Part shown: positions 47,008 to 55,493 of the stretch, piece by piece
Position numbering within the stretch: the first letter of the stretch is position 1
Layout: every line of letters begins with the position of its first letter
NCBI GenBank assembly: GCA_963695085.1
Contig: CAVOFV010000008.1
Location: 496,001 to 560,000, forward strand
Length of the DNA stretch: 64,000 nucleotides
Origin: SG8-30 sp963695085
Lineage (GTDB): Bacteria > Pseudomonadota > Gammaproteobacteria > Steroidobacterales > Steroidobacteraceae
Direction: 5' to 3'
The notes under the pieces: generated by a model
What the model saw: only the letters and a program-made list of their open reading frames with translations
Told to the model about the DNA's origin: nothing
The model's database searches: none
Position numbers and translations under genes: made by a program

Positions 47008-47943
47008 TCACGCCGGATCGAGCAAGCCTGTCACGGCCGCCACGCGGCGCTGCCAGCGCGACATCAGCTCGAGCGTGAACTGGGTGAAGACCCGGACCTT
47101 GGCGAGGCGATGACTTGCCGGCGGGTACACGACCGACACCGGTGGGCCGCTCACCGAGCTGCCGGGCAGCAGCACGACGAGCTCGCGCTGCTCGAGCGCT
47201 GACGAGGCGAGCAGATCGAACGTCTGCACGATCCCGACGCCGTGCACGGCGGCCAGCAGTACGCTTTCCGCACTGTCGGAAATGGTGCGGAAATCAGCCG
47301 TCAGGCTGCGCTGGAGGCCACCTTCGCTGAACAGCCAGGGCTGGGCGTGGGCGGCGCCGGCCGGCCGGAAGCCGATCAGCCGATGCAAGGCCAGGTCGTC
47401 CACGGATTGAGGCCAGCCGTGCTGGTCGAGATAGGACGGTGAGGCACAGGTGATCAAGTGGCTGGTCGCGACGCGACGCGCGACCAGGCGCGGGTCGGTG
47501 ACGGTGCCGCCGCGTACCGCGACATCCACCTGTTCCTCGACGAGGTCTGCCACGCGATCGCTGATGCGAAGGTCGAGCTCGAGTTCCGGGTAGCGCTCGA
47601 GGAATCCCCCCAGGGCGGGAATCAACAAGTGCCGGCCAAAAGGAGCCATCACGTCCACTCGCAACACGCCGCGGGGCCTCTCCTGGGCCTGGGTCAGGTC
47701 ATCCTCCGCTTCCCTGAGTTCCTGGAGGACGCGGTGGCAGCGCTCCAGAAACCTCTGGCCTTCGCTGGTCGGGGCCACCTGCCGGGTGGTCCGGTTCAAC
47801 AGCCTGACGCCGTAGTGCTTCTCCAGGCGGGCAACCTGGGTGGAGACCATGGCGCGAGACAGGTCCAGATCTTCGGCCGCGCGCGAGAACGAGCGTAGCT
47901 CAGCGACCCGGGCAAAGGTCCGCATGGCGGCGAGGTAATCCAT
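47008..47943 (-). CDS. LysR-family transcriptional regulator
   Basis: A 311-residue regulator: helix-turn-helix at about 15-50 (FSRAAEDLDLSRAMVSTQVARLE) and a substrate-binding domain from about 90. The recognition helix shown and the linker RLLNRTTRQV are typical of the CrgA/AaeR-like group. ATG 47943 gives the usual MDYLAAMRTF start. A perfect palindrome directly upstream is the likely autoregulatory site. Possible targets are itself, the SLC13 gene and the small frame at 48054. Confidence 0.9.
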   Translation of the reverse strand: MDYLAAMRTFARVAELRSFSRAAEDLDLSRAMVSTQVARLEKHYGVRLLNRTTRQVAPTSEGQRFLERCHRVLQELREAEDDLTQAQERPRGVLRVDVMAPFGRHLLIPALGGFLERYPELELDLRISDRVADLVEEQVDVAVRGGTVTDPRLVARRVATSHLITCASPSYLDQHGWPQSVDDLALHRLIGFRPAGAAHAQPWLFSEGGLQRSLTADFRTISDSAESVLLAAVHGVGIVQTFDLLASSALEQRELVVLLPGSSVSGPPVSVVYPPASHRLAKVRVFTQFTLELMSRWQRRVAAVTGLLDPA

Positions 47944-47950
47944 GCCCGTA

Positions 47951-47971
47951 TTATTCACTATTAGTGAATAA
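47951..47971. promoter_or_regulatory. Perfect 21-base palindrome, probable LysR operator
   Basis: Arms ttattcacta and tagtgaataa with one central base, 7 bases before the LysR start codon. It contains the T-N11-A core expected for LysR-type regulators, and its A/T content stands out against the surroundings. It lies between the LysR gene and the small plus-strand frame, so it could control both directions. Confidence 0.7.
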
Positions 47972-48053
47972 AGATTTCAATAGACTGGTCTTTTTCTAAA
48001 CAATACTTGGATCCATGCTCCTCCCCGTGATGAAACCACAGAGGAGTAAGGCC

Positions 48054-48131
48054 ATGTTCCTGTTCAATCGGTCCTTTTGGGCAGTCCTGGCCGGGTTGGC
48101 GGTAGCGGCCGCACCGCTGCTGCTGGCTTAA
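48054..48131 (+). CDS. Possible 25-residue membrane peptide
   Basis: A 26-codon frame (MFLFNRSFW..., then AVLAGLAVAAAPLLLA) with a strong aggag site 8 bases before the ATG. The product would be one membrane helix with a short basic N-terminus. It is divergent from the LysR gene and downstream of the palindrome at 47951, which argues for regulated expression. It could also be a decayed start of a former LysR target. No family is recognised. Confidence 0.4.
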   Translation: MFLFNRSFWAVLAGLAVAAAPLLLA

Positions 48132-48144
48132 TGCGCTCCAGCCC

Positions 48145-49152
48145 CTATGGCAGGCGCGGGAACAGTGCCCGCAGCAAGGCGACCATCGCCAGCACAATGA
48201 GCGCAGCGCCGGCGTTGTGCGCCGTGCCAAGCCAGAGCGGCCACCCCTGCCAGATCAGGTTGGTCCCGATCAACAGCTGCAGCAGCAGGCTGGCCAGCAC
48301 GGCGACCGCCGCGATACGGACCGGCCGGGTCTGGCCACGCCGCCACGCGGAAATCGCGAGGGTGATCAACAGCACGGTCACCAGGTAGGCGCCAATCCGG
48401 TGCGTCTGCTGGATGGCAACGCGCGCCGGTGCGTCCAGGACGCCGCCTTCGTAGTCGATGCCGAGGCCGCGCCACAGCACGAAGGCGTTGCCGAAGTCCA
48501 TGTCCGGCCACCAGCTCTGCTGGCACTTGGGAAAATCGGGGCAGGCCGCCCCGGCGTAATTGCTGCTGGTCCAGCCACCGAGCGCTGCCTGCATCAGCAC
48601 AAAGACCATCGCGACGATGGCCAGCCGCCGGACCCTGCGTTCTGCCGCCTTGAGGTCGCGGCGCTCCGGATCCAGTGACAGCCAGCCCAGCATGGCGAGG
48701 GTGGTGAGACCGCCGAGCAGGTGCAGGGTCACGATCAGCGGTTTGACCAGCAGGGTGACGGTCCACATGCCGAGCAGGATCTGCAGCACCACGGTCCCCA
48801 GCAGCACCCACGGCAATACCCGCGGCTGAACCGGGTCACGGCGGTTCCAGACGGACAGCGCGGCGAGCCCGATCACGAGCAGGCCGAGCGTACCGGCAAT
48901 GTAGCGGTGGACCATTTCGTTGAGCGCCTTGTGGTACTCGAACGGGCGCTCCGGATACGCCGCATTGATCTCGCCGACCTGCGAGGTCAGTTGCGCCGGA
49001 TGCATGTGGCCATAGCAGCCGGGCCAGTCGGGGCAGCCGAGGCCGGCGTCAGTCAGCCGCACGAATGCCCCGACCACGACGACGATGGCGCACAGCACCG
49101 TCGCGGCACGCGCCATCCACCTGAACCAGCCGAGACGCTTGTTGCCTTGCAT
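48145..49152 (-). CDS. ctaA: Heme A synthase (COX15/CtaA)
   Basis: Oxidises the methyl group of heme O to make heme A for the aa3-type oxidase. The 335-residue protein has eight membrane helices; GAFVRLTDAGLGCPDWPGCYG is the family signature, and histidines in KALNEMVHRYIAG and QTHRIGAYLV are the probable heme ligands. It is the last gene of the run that begins with the oxidase operon. CtaB (heme O synthase) is not in the window. Confidence 0.93.
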   Translation of the reverse strand: MQGNKRLGWFRWMARAATVLCAIVVVVGAFVRLTDAGLGCPDWPGCYGHMHPAQLTSQVGEINAAYPERPFEYHKALNEMVHRYIAGTLGLLVIGLAALSVWNRRDPVQPRVLPWVLLGTVVLQILLGMWTVTLLVKPLIVTLHLLGGLTTLAMLGWLSLDPERRDLKAAERRVRRLAIVAMVFVLMQAALGGWTSSNYAGAACPDFPKCQQSWWPDMDFGNAFVLWRGLGIDYEGGVLDAPARVAIQQTHRIGAYLVTVLLITLAISAWRRGQTRPVRIAAVAVLASLLLQLLIGTNLIWQGWPLWLGTAHNAGAALIVLAMVALLRALFPRLP

Positions 49153-49285
49153 GCCTATCTCCGTCGCAATGGCCGCGGCCGACGGTCGGCCGGTATTCGA
49201 GAGCCCGGGCTGGCCGCGCGCCGCGCGGGCAGCCCATTATCAGCTTGCTGAGCGGGTCGACAGGATACAGTCATCCTGCGCGCCG

Positions 49286-49867
49286 TCAGGCGCCAGCCCC
49301 CGCCGTCGGCGGCAGCGCATAGATCTGCGGCAGGTTGCGCCACGCGCCGGCCGCGTCCATGCCGAATCCGAACACGAAAAGGTCTGGTACCGACACGCCC
49401 ACGTAGTCCGCTTCGATCACGGGTGGCAGGGCGCGCTGCTTGCGCGCAAAGGCCGCAACAAAGACGGCCTCGGCACCGCGCGCCAGCAAGGCGCCATGCA
49501 GTGCCGCCAGCGTGCGGCCTTCGTCCAGGATGTCGTCGAGCAGCAGCACCGTGCGCCCGGCCACGTCCTCGTGCGGGCCGGTCAGCCACTCGAGCTCGCC
49601 GCCGCGGGTCGCGTTGCCGTAGCGCCGCGCGTGGATGAAGTCGCAGTCCAGCGCGAAGCGCAGCCGCGGCAGCAATTGCCCGGCGAAGACCAGGCCGCCC
49701 TGCATGACGGTGACCGCGAGCGGCCGGCGATCGGCCAGGTCGGCGGTGATGTCGCGCGCCAGCCTGTCCAGGGCGCGCTGGATCTCGTCATGCGGGATGA
49801 CGAGTCGCGAACCGGCCGGCAGCGGGTCGGGGCCGGCGCCGTGGCCGGCTGCTGCGGAATCGTCCAT
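49286..49867 (-). CDS. Hypoxanthine-guanine phosphoribosyltransferase
   Basis: Salvages hypoxanthine or guanine with PRPP. The 193-residue protein has the PRPP motif VLLLDDILDEGRTL and the purine-contacting VSVPDLFVFGFGMD. The N-terminus has a short Gly/Ala/Pro-rich extension. TAGAAT read on the minus strand ends 6 bases before the ATG, which could mean a leaderless message. Confidence 0.9.
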   Translation of the reverse strand: MDDSAAAGHGAGPDPLPAGSRLVIPHDEIQRALDRLARDITADLADRRPLAVTVMQGGLVFAGQLLPRLRFALDCDFIHARRYGNATRGGELEWLTGPHEDVAGRTVLLLDDILDEGRTLAALHGALLARGAEAVFVAAFARKQRALPPVIEADYVGVSVPDLFVFGFGMDAAGAWRNLPQIYALPPTAGAGA

Positions 49868-49873
49868 CCGCGG

Positions 49874-49879
49874 ATTCTA
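49874..49879 (-). promoter_or_regulatory. Possible -10 box of the phosphoribosyltransferase gene
   Basis: TAGAAT on the minus strand, 6 bases before the start codon. If it is real, transcription would begin at or next to the ATG. No clear -35 is seen. Confidence 0.25.
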
Positions 49880-49968
49880 CGCTGTGCGCGGCCGGAAGCA
49901 TGATTCGCGGTTGCCAGGGGTAGGCGGAACGCGGCGGGCAGGCGGGTGCGTGACAGGCAGGCGGCGCT

Positions 49969-50583
49969 CTACAGGTGCCGCTCGATGCGCCGGAACAGGT
50001 CCACGCAGTCCACGAGGTCGGTGATGTAGTCGAGCTTGTCGGTCTCGAGCGTCAGCACCGGCGACAGGTCGTACTGCTTGAACCACTCCTCGTAGAGCGC
50101 ATTGAGCCGGCGCAGGTAACCGACCGGGATGTCCTGCTCCATGGCGCGGCCGCGGGAGCGGATGCGCTGGCGCAGCGTGCGTACCGGACAGCGCAGGTAG
50201 ATCATCAGGTCGGGCGGGTGCAGGGAACGGCGGATCGACTGGTACAACGCCCAGTAGGTGTCGAAGTCTCGCTTGTTGATGAGCCGCTGGCGGTGCAGGT
50301 TGCGCGCGAAGATCTCGGCGTCCTCGTACAGCGTGCGGTCCTGCACGACCGTGCCCGGCTCGTCCTGCATGCTCAGGTGCAGGCGGAACTTGTGCGTGAG
50401 GAAGTAGACCTGCGAGCGGAACGCCCAGGTCTTCATGTCCCGGTAGAAATCCGCGAGGTACGGGTTCCTGTCGTTCGGCTCGAAAAAGGGCTTCAGGCCG
50501 TACTTGCGGCACAGAAACTCGGTCAGCTCCGTCTTGCCGGCGCCGATGTTGCCCGCGAGCGCGATGAATTTCTTGGCGGCCAT
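49969..50583 (-). CDS. Deoxynucleoside kinase (dAdo/dCyd kinase type)
   Basis: Phosphorylates deoxynucleosides for salvage. 204 residues with P-loop GNIGAGKTEL, the DRTLYEDAEIFARNLH segment and the lid arginines in RIRSRGRAMEQD. Substrate preference (dA, dC or dG) cannot be fixed from sequence. It follows the oxidase genes on the same strand, with a 50-base gap. Confidence 0.88.
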   Translation of the reverse strand: MAAKKFIALAGNIGAGKTELTEFLCRKYGLKPFFEPNDRNPYLADFYRDMKTWAFRSQVYFLTHKFRLHLSMQDEPGTVVQDRTLYEDAEIFARNLHRQRLINKRDFDTYWALYQSIRRSLHPPDLMIYLRCPVRTLRQRIRSRGRAMEQDIPVGYLRRLNALYEEWFKQYDLSPVLTLETDKLDYITDLVDCVDLFRRIERHL

Positions 50584-50633
50584 GCCGCCGCGATTATGGG
50601 CTATTTCGGGCGCTCAGTGACCGCCGATCACCA

Positions 50634-50948
50634 TCAGTTCACGAACGCTCCCAGCCGGGTCATGAACGTGTGGTTGCCCTCGATCGTCATCAGCGCGATC
50701 AGCACCAGCAGGCACAGCGGCGGCACCAGGATGGCCAGCTTCAGCGCGAGCCTCTCCCAGCTCATGTGCATGAAGACCGCGATGATCAGGCCGGCCTTGA
50801 TCAGCATGAACGTGATGATCAGCGACCAGCGCAGCATCCCCTCAAGATGGTAGTAGTCGACCATGTAGGAGAAGGTGCTGAACACGAACAGCAGCAGCCA
50901 GACCCCGAGGTACAGGCCGATGGGATGTTGTTGTCCTTCCTGTGCCAT
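50634..50948 (-). CDS. Cytochrome c oxidase subunit IV (bacterial type)
   Basis: A 104-residue protein with three membrane helices, of the bacterial COX4 family. It starts 9 bases after the subunit III gene and closes the oxidase operon. The segment VDYYHLEGMLRWSLIITFMLIKAGLI is typical of the family. Confidence 0.88.
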   Translation of the reverse strand: MAQEGQQHPIGLYLGVWLLLFVFSTFSYMVDYYHLEGMLRWSLIITFMLIKAGLIIAVFMHMSWERLALKLAILVPPLCLLVLIALMTIEGNHTFMTRLGAFVN

Positions 50949-50957
50949 GGCGGATTC

Positions 50958-51635
50958 CTACCAGAGATAGAAGAAAGCGAAGATGAAGACCCACACCAGG
51001 TCGACGAAATGCCAGTACAGGCCGGCGATCTCGACCGTCTGGTAGTTGCCGCGACGCTCGTAGACGCCGGTCCAGACCCGGCGCGCCACGACCAGCAGGT
51101 AGATGACGCCGGCGGAGACGTGCAACCCGTGGAAACCGGTGATCATGAAGAACGACGAGCCGAACTGGGCGGCGCCCCACGGGTTGCCCCAGGGCCGCAC
51201 GCCCTCGTGGATCAGCTTGGTCCATTCGAAAGCCTGCATGCCGACGAACATCGCGCCCAGCGCTGCGGTCGCCACCATCAATGCGACCGTCTTCCGCCGG
51301 TCGCGCCGGTAGCCGTAGTTCACCGCCATGGCCATCGTGCCGCTGCTGGTGATCAGCACGAAGGTCATGATGGCGATCAGCAGCAGCGGCAGCGTAACCC
51401 CGCCGACGGTCAGCGCGAACACCTCGGTCGGCAGCGGCCACGGCACCGTGGTCGAGATCCGCACGTTCATGTACCCCACCAGGAAGCAGGAGAAGATGAA
51501 CGTGTCGCTGAGCAGGAAGATCCACATCATGGCCTTGCCCCAGGGCACCGAGAACGCCTGCTTGTCAGCGGCGTAATCGGCGACCACTTCCCGCCAGGGG
51601 CTGGTGGCTGCGGCTACTTGCGCGTCTTGTGCCAT
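50958..51635 (-). CDS. ctaE: Cytochrome c oxidase subunit III
   Basis: A 225-residue membrane protein with about six helices; signature segments are KAMMWIFLLSDTFIFSCF, GFHGLHVSAGVIYL and YWHFVDLVWVFIFAFFYLW. ATG 51635 gives the normal N-terminus; the frame is open further upstream but is not protein-like there. It is the second of two subunit-III-family genes in this operon. Confidence 0.92.
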   Translation of the reverse strand: MAQDAQVAAATSPWREVVADYAADKQAFSVPWGKAMMWIFLLSDTFIFSCFLVGYMNVRISTTVPWPLPTEVFALTVGGVTLPLLLIAIMTFVLITSSGTMAMAVNYGYRRDRRKTVALMVATAALGAMFVGMQAFEWTKLIHEGVRPWGNPWGAAQFGSSFFMITGFHGLHVSAGVIYLLVVARRVWTGVYERRGNYQTVEIAGLYWHFVDLVWVFIFAFFYLW

Positions 51636-51649
51636 CGAGGAAGGCTCCC

Positions 51650-52306
51650 TTACATGTACAGCAATACGGCGAACACGACGATCCACACCAGCAGCAGGTA
51701 ATGCCAGTACTCGCTGCACAGTTCGACGCTCAGCTTCAGGTCGATCAGTTCGGCGCCGCCCAGCAGCCGTCCGGTGGTGCGGCCCCAGACCCACAGGCCG
51801 CCCAGCAGGTGCAGGCCGTGCACGGTCGTCAGCAGGTAGAAAAAGGCGGTCGCCGCGCTGGCTTGCACGAAGTAGCCGGCGTCGCCCAGCTGCTGCCAGG
51901 CGACGAGCTGGCCGGCGAGGAACGCCAGGGTCAGCACGCCGCCGGCCAGCAGGCCGCTCCTGACGCTGCCCGGCCGACCGCGGCCGGTGGCGCTGCGCGC
52001 GAACTGCAATGCGACACTGGCGGCGACCAGCAGCAGCGTGTTCAGCCACAGGATGCGCGGCAACGCGACGTGGCTCCACTCGCCATGGTGCATCCGCATC
52101 GAGTAGGCGGACAGGAACAGCGCGAACAGTGACGTCACGACCGCGAGGAAGATCCACAGGCCGATGCGGGTGGGCGCGACGTTGATCGCGCCGACGTCAC
52201 CGCCCTGCGCGGTGCTGTCCCAGGACCGTGCCGTGAGGCGCCGCACGACCAGGATCCAGATGACGATCCCGACCAGCAGCGCCGTGGTGATGGTGACGGC
52301 GCTCAA
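51650..52306 (-). CDS. Second cytochrome c oxidase subunit III-family protein
   Basis: A 218-residue paralogue with the same ending pattern (VHGLHLLGG, SVELCSEYWHYLLLVWIVVFAVLLYM) and an extra N-terminal helix. The start is TTG at 52306, overlapping the subunit I stop by 4 bases (TTGA) with a ggggac site 6 bases before it; no ATG or GTG is well placed. Two adjacent subunit-III-type genes also occur in some other oxidase operons; whether both join the complex is unknown. Confidence 0.85.
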   Translation of the reverse strand: MSAVTITTALLVGIVIWILVVRRLTARSWDSTAQGGDVGAINVAPTRIGLWIFLAVVTSLFALFLSAYSMRMHHGEWSHVALPRILWLNTLLLVAASVALQFARSATGRGRPGSVRSGLLAGGVLTLAFLAGQLVAWQQLGDAGYFVQASAATAFFYLLTTVHGLHLLGGLWVWGRTTGRLLGGAELIDLKLSVELCSEYWHYLLLVWIVVFAVLLYM

Positions 52307-54069
52307 TGTTTGTCCCCGTGTTGCCGGCCGCCCTCGAAAGCCGGGTCGAGCGGCACGTTCTGCGGGATGAAGTCCCTGGGCGCTCCCGGCACGCTGTAGT
52401 CATAGGCCCAGCGATGCACGACCGGCAGCTCGGCGCCCCAGTTGCCGTGCTTCGGCGGCGTGTCGGGCGTCTGCCATTCGAGCGTCGTGGCGTTCCAGGG
52501 ATTGGGGCCGGCCTTCTCGCCCTTCCACAGGCTGGTGATGACGTTGTACAGGAACAGCAGCTGGGCAGCCGCGACGAGCAACGCCGCGATCGTGATGAAC
52601 GCGTTGATCGTGTGCACCGAGTCGGGGATGAAGTCGGTCGTGCCGAGCGCGTAGTAACGCCGCGGCACGCCCAGGATGCCGAGGTAGTGCATCGGCAGGT
52701 AGATCGCGTAGGTGCCGAGGAAGGTCAGCCAGAAGTGCAGCTTGCCCAGGCCCTGGTTCCACATGCGGCCCGTGACCTTCGGGTACCAGTGATAGATGGC
52801 GCCGAACAGCACCAGCACCGGCGACACGCCCATCACCATGTGGAAGTGGCCGACCACGAAGTACGTGTCGGACAGCGGCACGTCCACCGTGACGTTGCCC
52901 AGGAACAGGCCGGTCAGGCCGCCGTGCACGAAGGTGAATATGAACCCGATCGAGAACAGCATGGGCACGGTCAGGTGGATGTCGCCGCGCCACAGCGTCA
53001 GCACCCAGTTGTAGACCTTGATCGCCGTCGGGATGGCAATGATCAGGGTGGTCGTCGCGAAGAAGAACCCGAAGTAGGGGTTCATGCCGCTCACGTACAT
53101 GTGGTGGGCCCAGACCACGAAGCTGAGGCCGCCAATAGCCAGGATGGCCCAGACCATCATGCGGTAGCCGAAGATGTTCTTGCGGGCGTGCGTGCTCAGG
53201 AGGTCCGAGACGATGCCGAAGGCGGGCAGCGCCACGATGTAGACCTCGGGATGGCCAAAGAACCAGAACAGGTGCTGGAACAGCAGCGGGCTGCCGCCCT
53301 GGTGATCGAGTACGGTGTCCTGGGACAGCACCGCGGGCATGAAGAAGCTGGTGCCGATCGTGGCATCCAGCGTCATCATGATCGCGCTGACCAGCAGCGC
53401 GGGAAACGCCAGCAGGCCCAGGATCGTGGCCATGAAGATGCCCCAGATGGACAGCGGCATGCGCATCAGCGTCATGCCCCGCGCACGTGCCTGCAGGATC
53501 GTCGTGACGTAGTTCAGGCCGCCCATGGTGAAGGCGACGATGAAGATGCCCAGCGACACGAGCATCAGCACGATGCCGGCGCCGGCGCCCGGCGTGCCGG
53601 GCGTGACGGCTTGCGGCGGGTACAGCGTCCAGCCCGCGCCGGTCGGTCCGCCGGGCACGAAGAAGCTCGCCAGCAGCACCAGCACGGCCAGGAAGTAGAC
53701 CCAGAAGCTCAGCATGTTCAGGTACGGGAACACCATGTCCCGGGTGCCCAGCATCAGCGGAATCAGGTAGTTGCCGAAGCCGCCCAGGAACAGGGCGGTG
53801 AGCAGGTAGATCACCATGATCATGCCGTGCATGGTGATGAACTGGTAATAGTCCTGCGGGTTGATGAAGTGAAACGTGTCCGGGAAGCCGAGCTGCAGCC
53901 GCATCAGCCCGGACAGCACCAGCGCGACCAGCCCGACGAAGATCGCCACGCAGCCGTACTGGATCGCGATCACCTTGTGATCCTGGCTCCACACGTACTT
54001 CTCGATGAACCCCTGCGGCTCATGCATGTGGGCCTCGTGGTCCCGGTCCGCGATTGCCACGTATGCCAT
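52303..54069 (-). CDS. ctaD: Cytochrome c oxidase subunit I (A-type, aa3)
   Basis: The catalytic subunit of 588 residues with twelve membrane helices. Ligands seen: H81 (low-spin heme a), H273 of HPEVY (CuB, cross-linked to Y277), H322-H323 (CuB) and GHFHMV (heme a3). E275 in the HPEVY motif and the K-channel lysine in PTAIKVYNW mark an A-family proton-pumping oxidase. Its start overlaps the subunit II stop by one base. Confidence 0.97.
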   Translation of the reverse strand: MAYVAIADRDHEAHMHEPQGFIEKYVWSQDHKVIAIQYGCVAIFVGLVALVLSGLMRLQLGFPDTFHFINPQDYYQFITMHGMIMVIYLLTALFLGGFGNYLIPLMLGTRDMVFPYLNMLSFWVYFLAVLVLLASFFVPGGPTGAGWTLYPPQAVTPGTPGAGAGIVLMLVSLGIFIVAFTMGGLNYVTTILQARARGMTLMRMPLSIWGIFMATILGLLAFPALLVSAIMMTLDATIGTSFFMPAVLSQDTVLDHQGGSPLLFQHLFWFFGHPEVYIVALPAFGIVSDLLSTHARKNIFGYRMMVWAILAIGGLSFVVWAHHMYVSGMNPYFGFFFATTTLIIAIPTAIKVYNWVLTLWRGDIHLTVPMLFSIGFIFTFVHGGLTGLFLGNVTVDVPLSDTYFVVGHFHMVMGVSPVLVLFGAIYHWYPKVTGRMWNQGLGKLHFWLTFLGTYAIYLPMHYLGILGVPRRYYALGTTDFIPDSVHTINAFITIAALLVAAAQLLFLYNVITSLWKGEKAGPNPWNATTLEWQTPDTPPKHGNWGAELPVVHRWAYDYSVPGAPRDFIPQNVPLDPAFEGGRQHGDKH

Positions 54070-55493
54070 CAGTGATGTCCTCCGTTCGCCTTCGCGGTCT
54101 TCATGACGCCGCCGCCCGGCGGGATCGCCGGCGGCGGCACCGGCAGCGTGTTGATGTAGGAAACCAGGTCGGCGATCGCGCGGTCGTCCTTCAGCGTGTC
54201 GGACATGGCGATCATCTGGGCGCCATAGAAATCCTGCCGGTGCTTGCCGCGTACGCCGCTCCTGAAATTCTGCAACTGCCGTACGGTGTACCAGTCGCTC
54301 ATCTGCGCCAGCCGCGGCGCGTTCTGCGACCAGGCGCCCTGGCCCGCGGCGCCGTGGCAGACGGCGCAGGTGACGTACAGCTTCCTGCCGCGCTCTGCGT
54401 CGCCGCTGACCGTGACCGGCACCGGCCGGTCGGGCAGCGTGGCGATGTAGGCCAGCACGTTCCTGTTGGCGGCCTCGTCCGGCAGCATGGCGGCGAAGGC
54501 CGTCATCTGCGCGCCGTAGTCGTCGCCGGCCTGCGCGCCGCGCAGGCCGTGCCTGAAGTTGTCGAGTTGCCGCTGCAGGTACCAGGATTGCTGGCCGGCC
54601 AGTTTGGGCGCGTTCAGCGCGGCGTTGCCTTCACCCGCGGCGCCGTGGCAGGCGGTGCAGACGGCGAACAGGGCCTGGCCCGCCGCAGCATCCGGCGCGG
54701 CCCGCGCCTGCATGCTGCCGAACGTCGGCTGGGCGGCGAGCCATGCGTCGAAGTCCTCCTGCTCGTCCACGATGACGCGGCCGCGCATGGCGAAATGCGC
54801 CATGCCGCAGAGTTCCTCGCACAGGGCGTCGAATTCGCCGACGAGACTCGGGGTGAGCCACATGTAAGTAATCATTCCCGGGATCATGTCCATCTTCACG
54901 CGGAAGTTCGGGACCGTGAAGTTGTGCAGCACGTCGTTCGACCGCAGCAGCAGCTTGACGGGCTTGCCGACGGGCAGGTGCAGTTCGGGACGGGCGATCA
55001 GCACGTCGTCATGCCCGTGCGGATCGGCGGGGTCGATGCCGAAAGGGTTGCCGGGACCGACCAGCTCCACGGCGCTGGCGCCCAGCACGCCGTCGTGACC
55101 GGGGAAGCGGTAGTTCCAGTGCCACTGCTGGCCGACGACCTCGACCTCCGCCGCGCCTTCCGGGGGGTTGACGAACTTGCCCCAGATGAACAGTCCGGGC
55201 GCCAGCATCGCCACGACGCCGACCGTCGTGATGCCCGTCAGCCACCATTCCAGCTTGTTGTTCTCGGGCTCGTAATCCGCCTTCTGCCCCTTGCGGTGGC
55301 GGTAGCGGATCACGACCCACGCCAGGAACAGGTTGACCGCGACGAACACCGCGCCGGTCACCCAGAACGTGAGGACGACGGTGTCGTCCATGGTCCCCCA
55401 GTTCGACGCGATCGTCGTGAACCACCAGGGACTCAGGAAGTGGAAGACCAGCGAGCCGATGACCAGCAGGATCAGTACCACAGCAATCGTCAT
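54069..55493 (-). CDS. ctaC: Cytochrome c oxidase subunit II with two C-terminal cytochrome c domains
   Basis: A 474-residue subunit. Hydrophobic helices lie at about 3-21, 40-62 and 86-106. The CuA domain has H190, C225, C229, H233 and M236 in CEELCGMAHFAM. Two class I cytochrome c domains follow, with CTACH at 279 and CAVCH at 376. This makes it a caa3-type subunit with one more heme than usual, able to take electrons from a donor without soluble cytochrome c. It is the first gene of the oxidase operon. Confidence 0.95.
   Translation of the reverse strand: MTIAVVLILLVIGSLVFHFLSPWWFTTIASNWGTMDDTVVLTFWVTGAVFVAVNLFLAWVVIRYRHRKGQKADYEPENNKLEWWLTGITTVGVVAMLAPGLFIWGKFVNPPEGAAEVEVVGQQWHWNYRFPGHDGVLGASAVELVGPGNPFGIDPADPHGHDDVLIARPELHLPVGKPVKLLLRSNDVLHNFTVPNFRVKMDMIPGMITYMWLTPSLVGEFDALCEELCGMAHFAMRGRVIVDEQEDFDAWLAAQPTFGSMQARAAPDAAAGQALFAVCTACHGAAGEGNAALNAPKLAGQQSWYLQRQLDNFRHGLRGAQAGDDYGAQMTAFAAMLPDEAANRNVLAYIATLPDRPVPVTVSGDAERGRKLYVTCAVCHGAAGQGAWSQNAPRLAQMSDWYTVRQLQNFRSGVRGKHRQDFYGAQMIAMSDTLKDDRAIADLVSYINTLPVPPPAIPPGGGVMKTAKANGGHH

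Noticed and set aside
52306..54075. A plus-strand frame of 589 codons antisense to ctaD
   Set aside because: Mirror of a conserved oxidase gene; His/Asp/Arg-rich with no recognisable domain.
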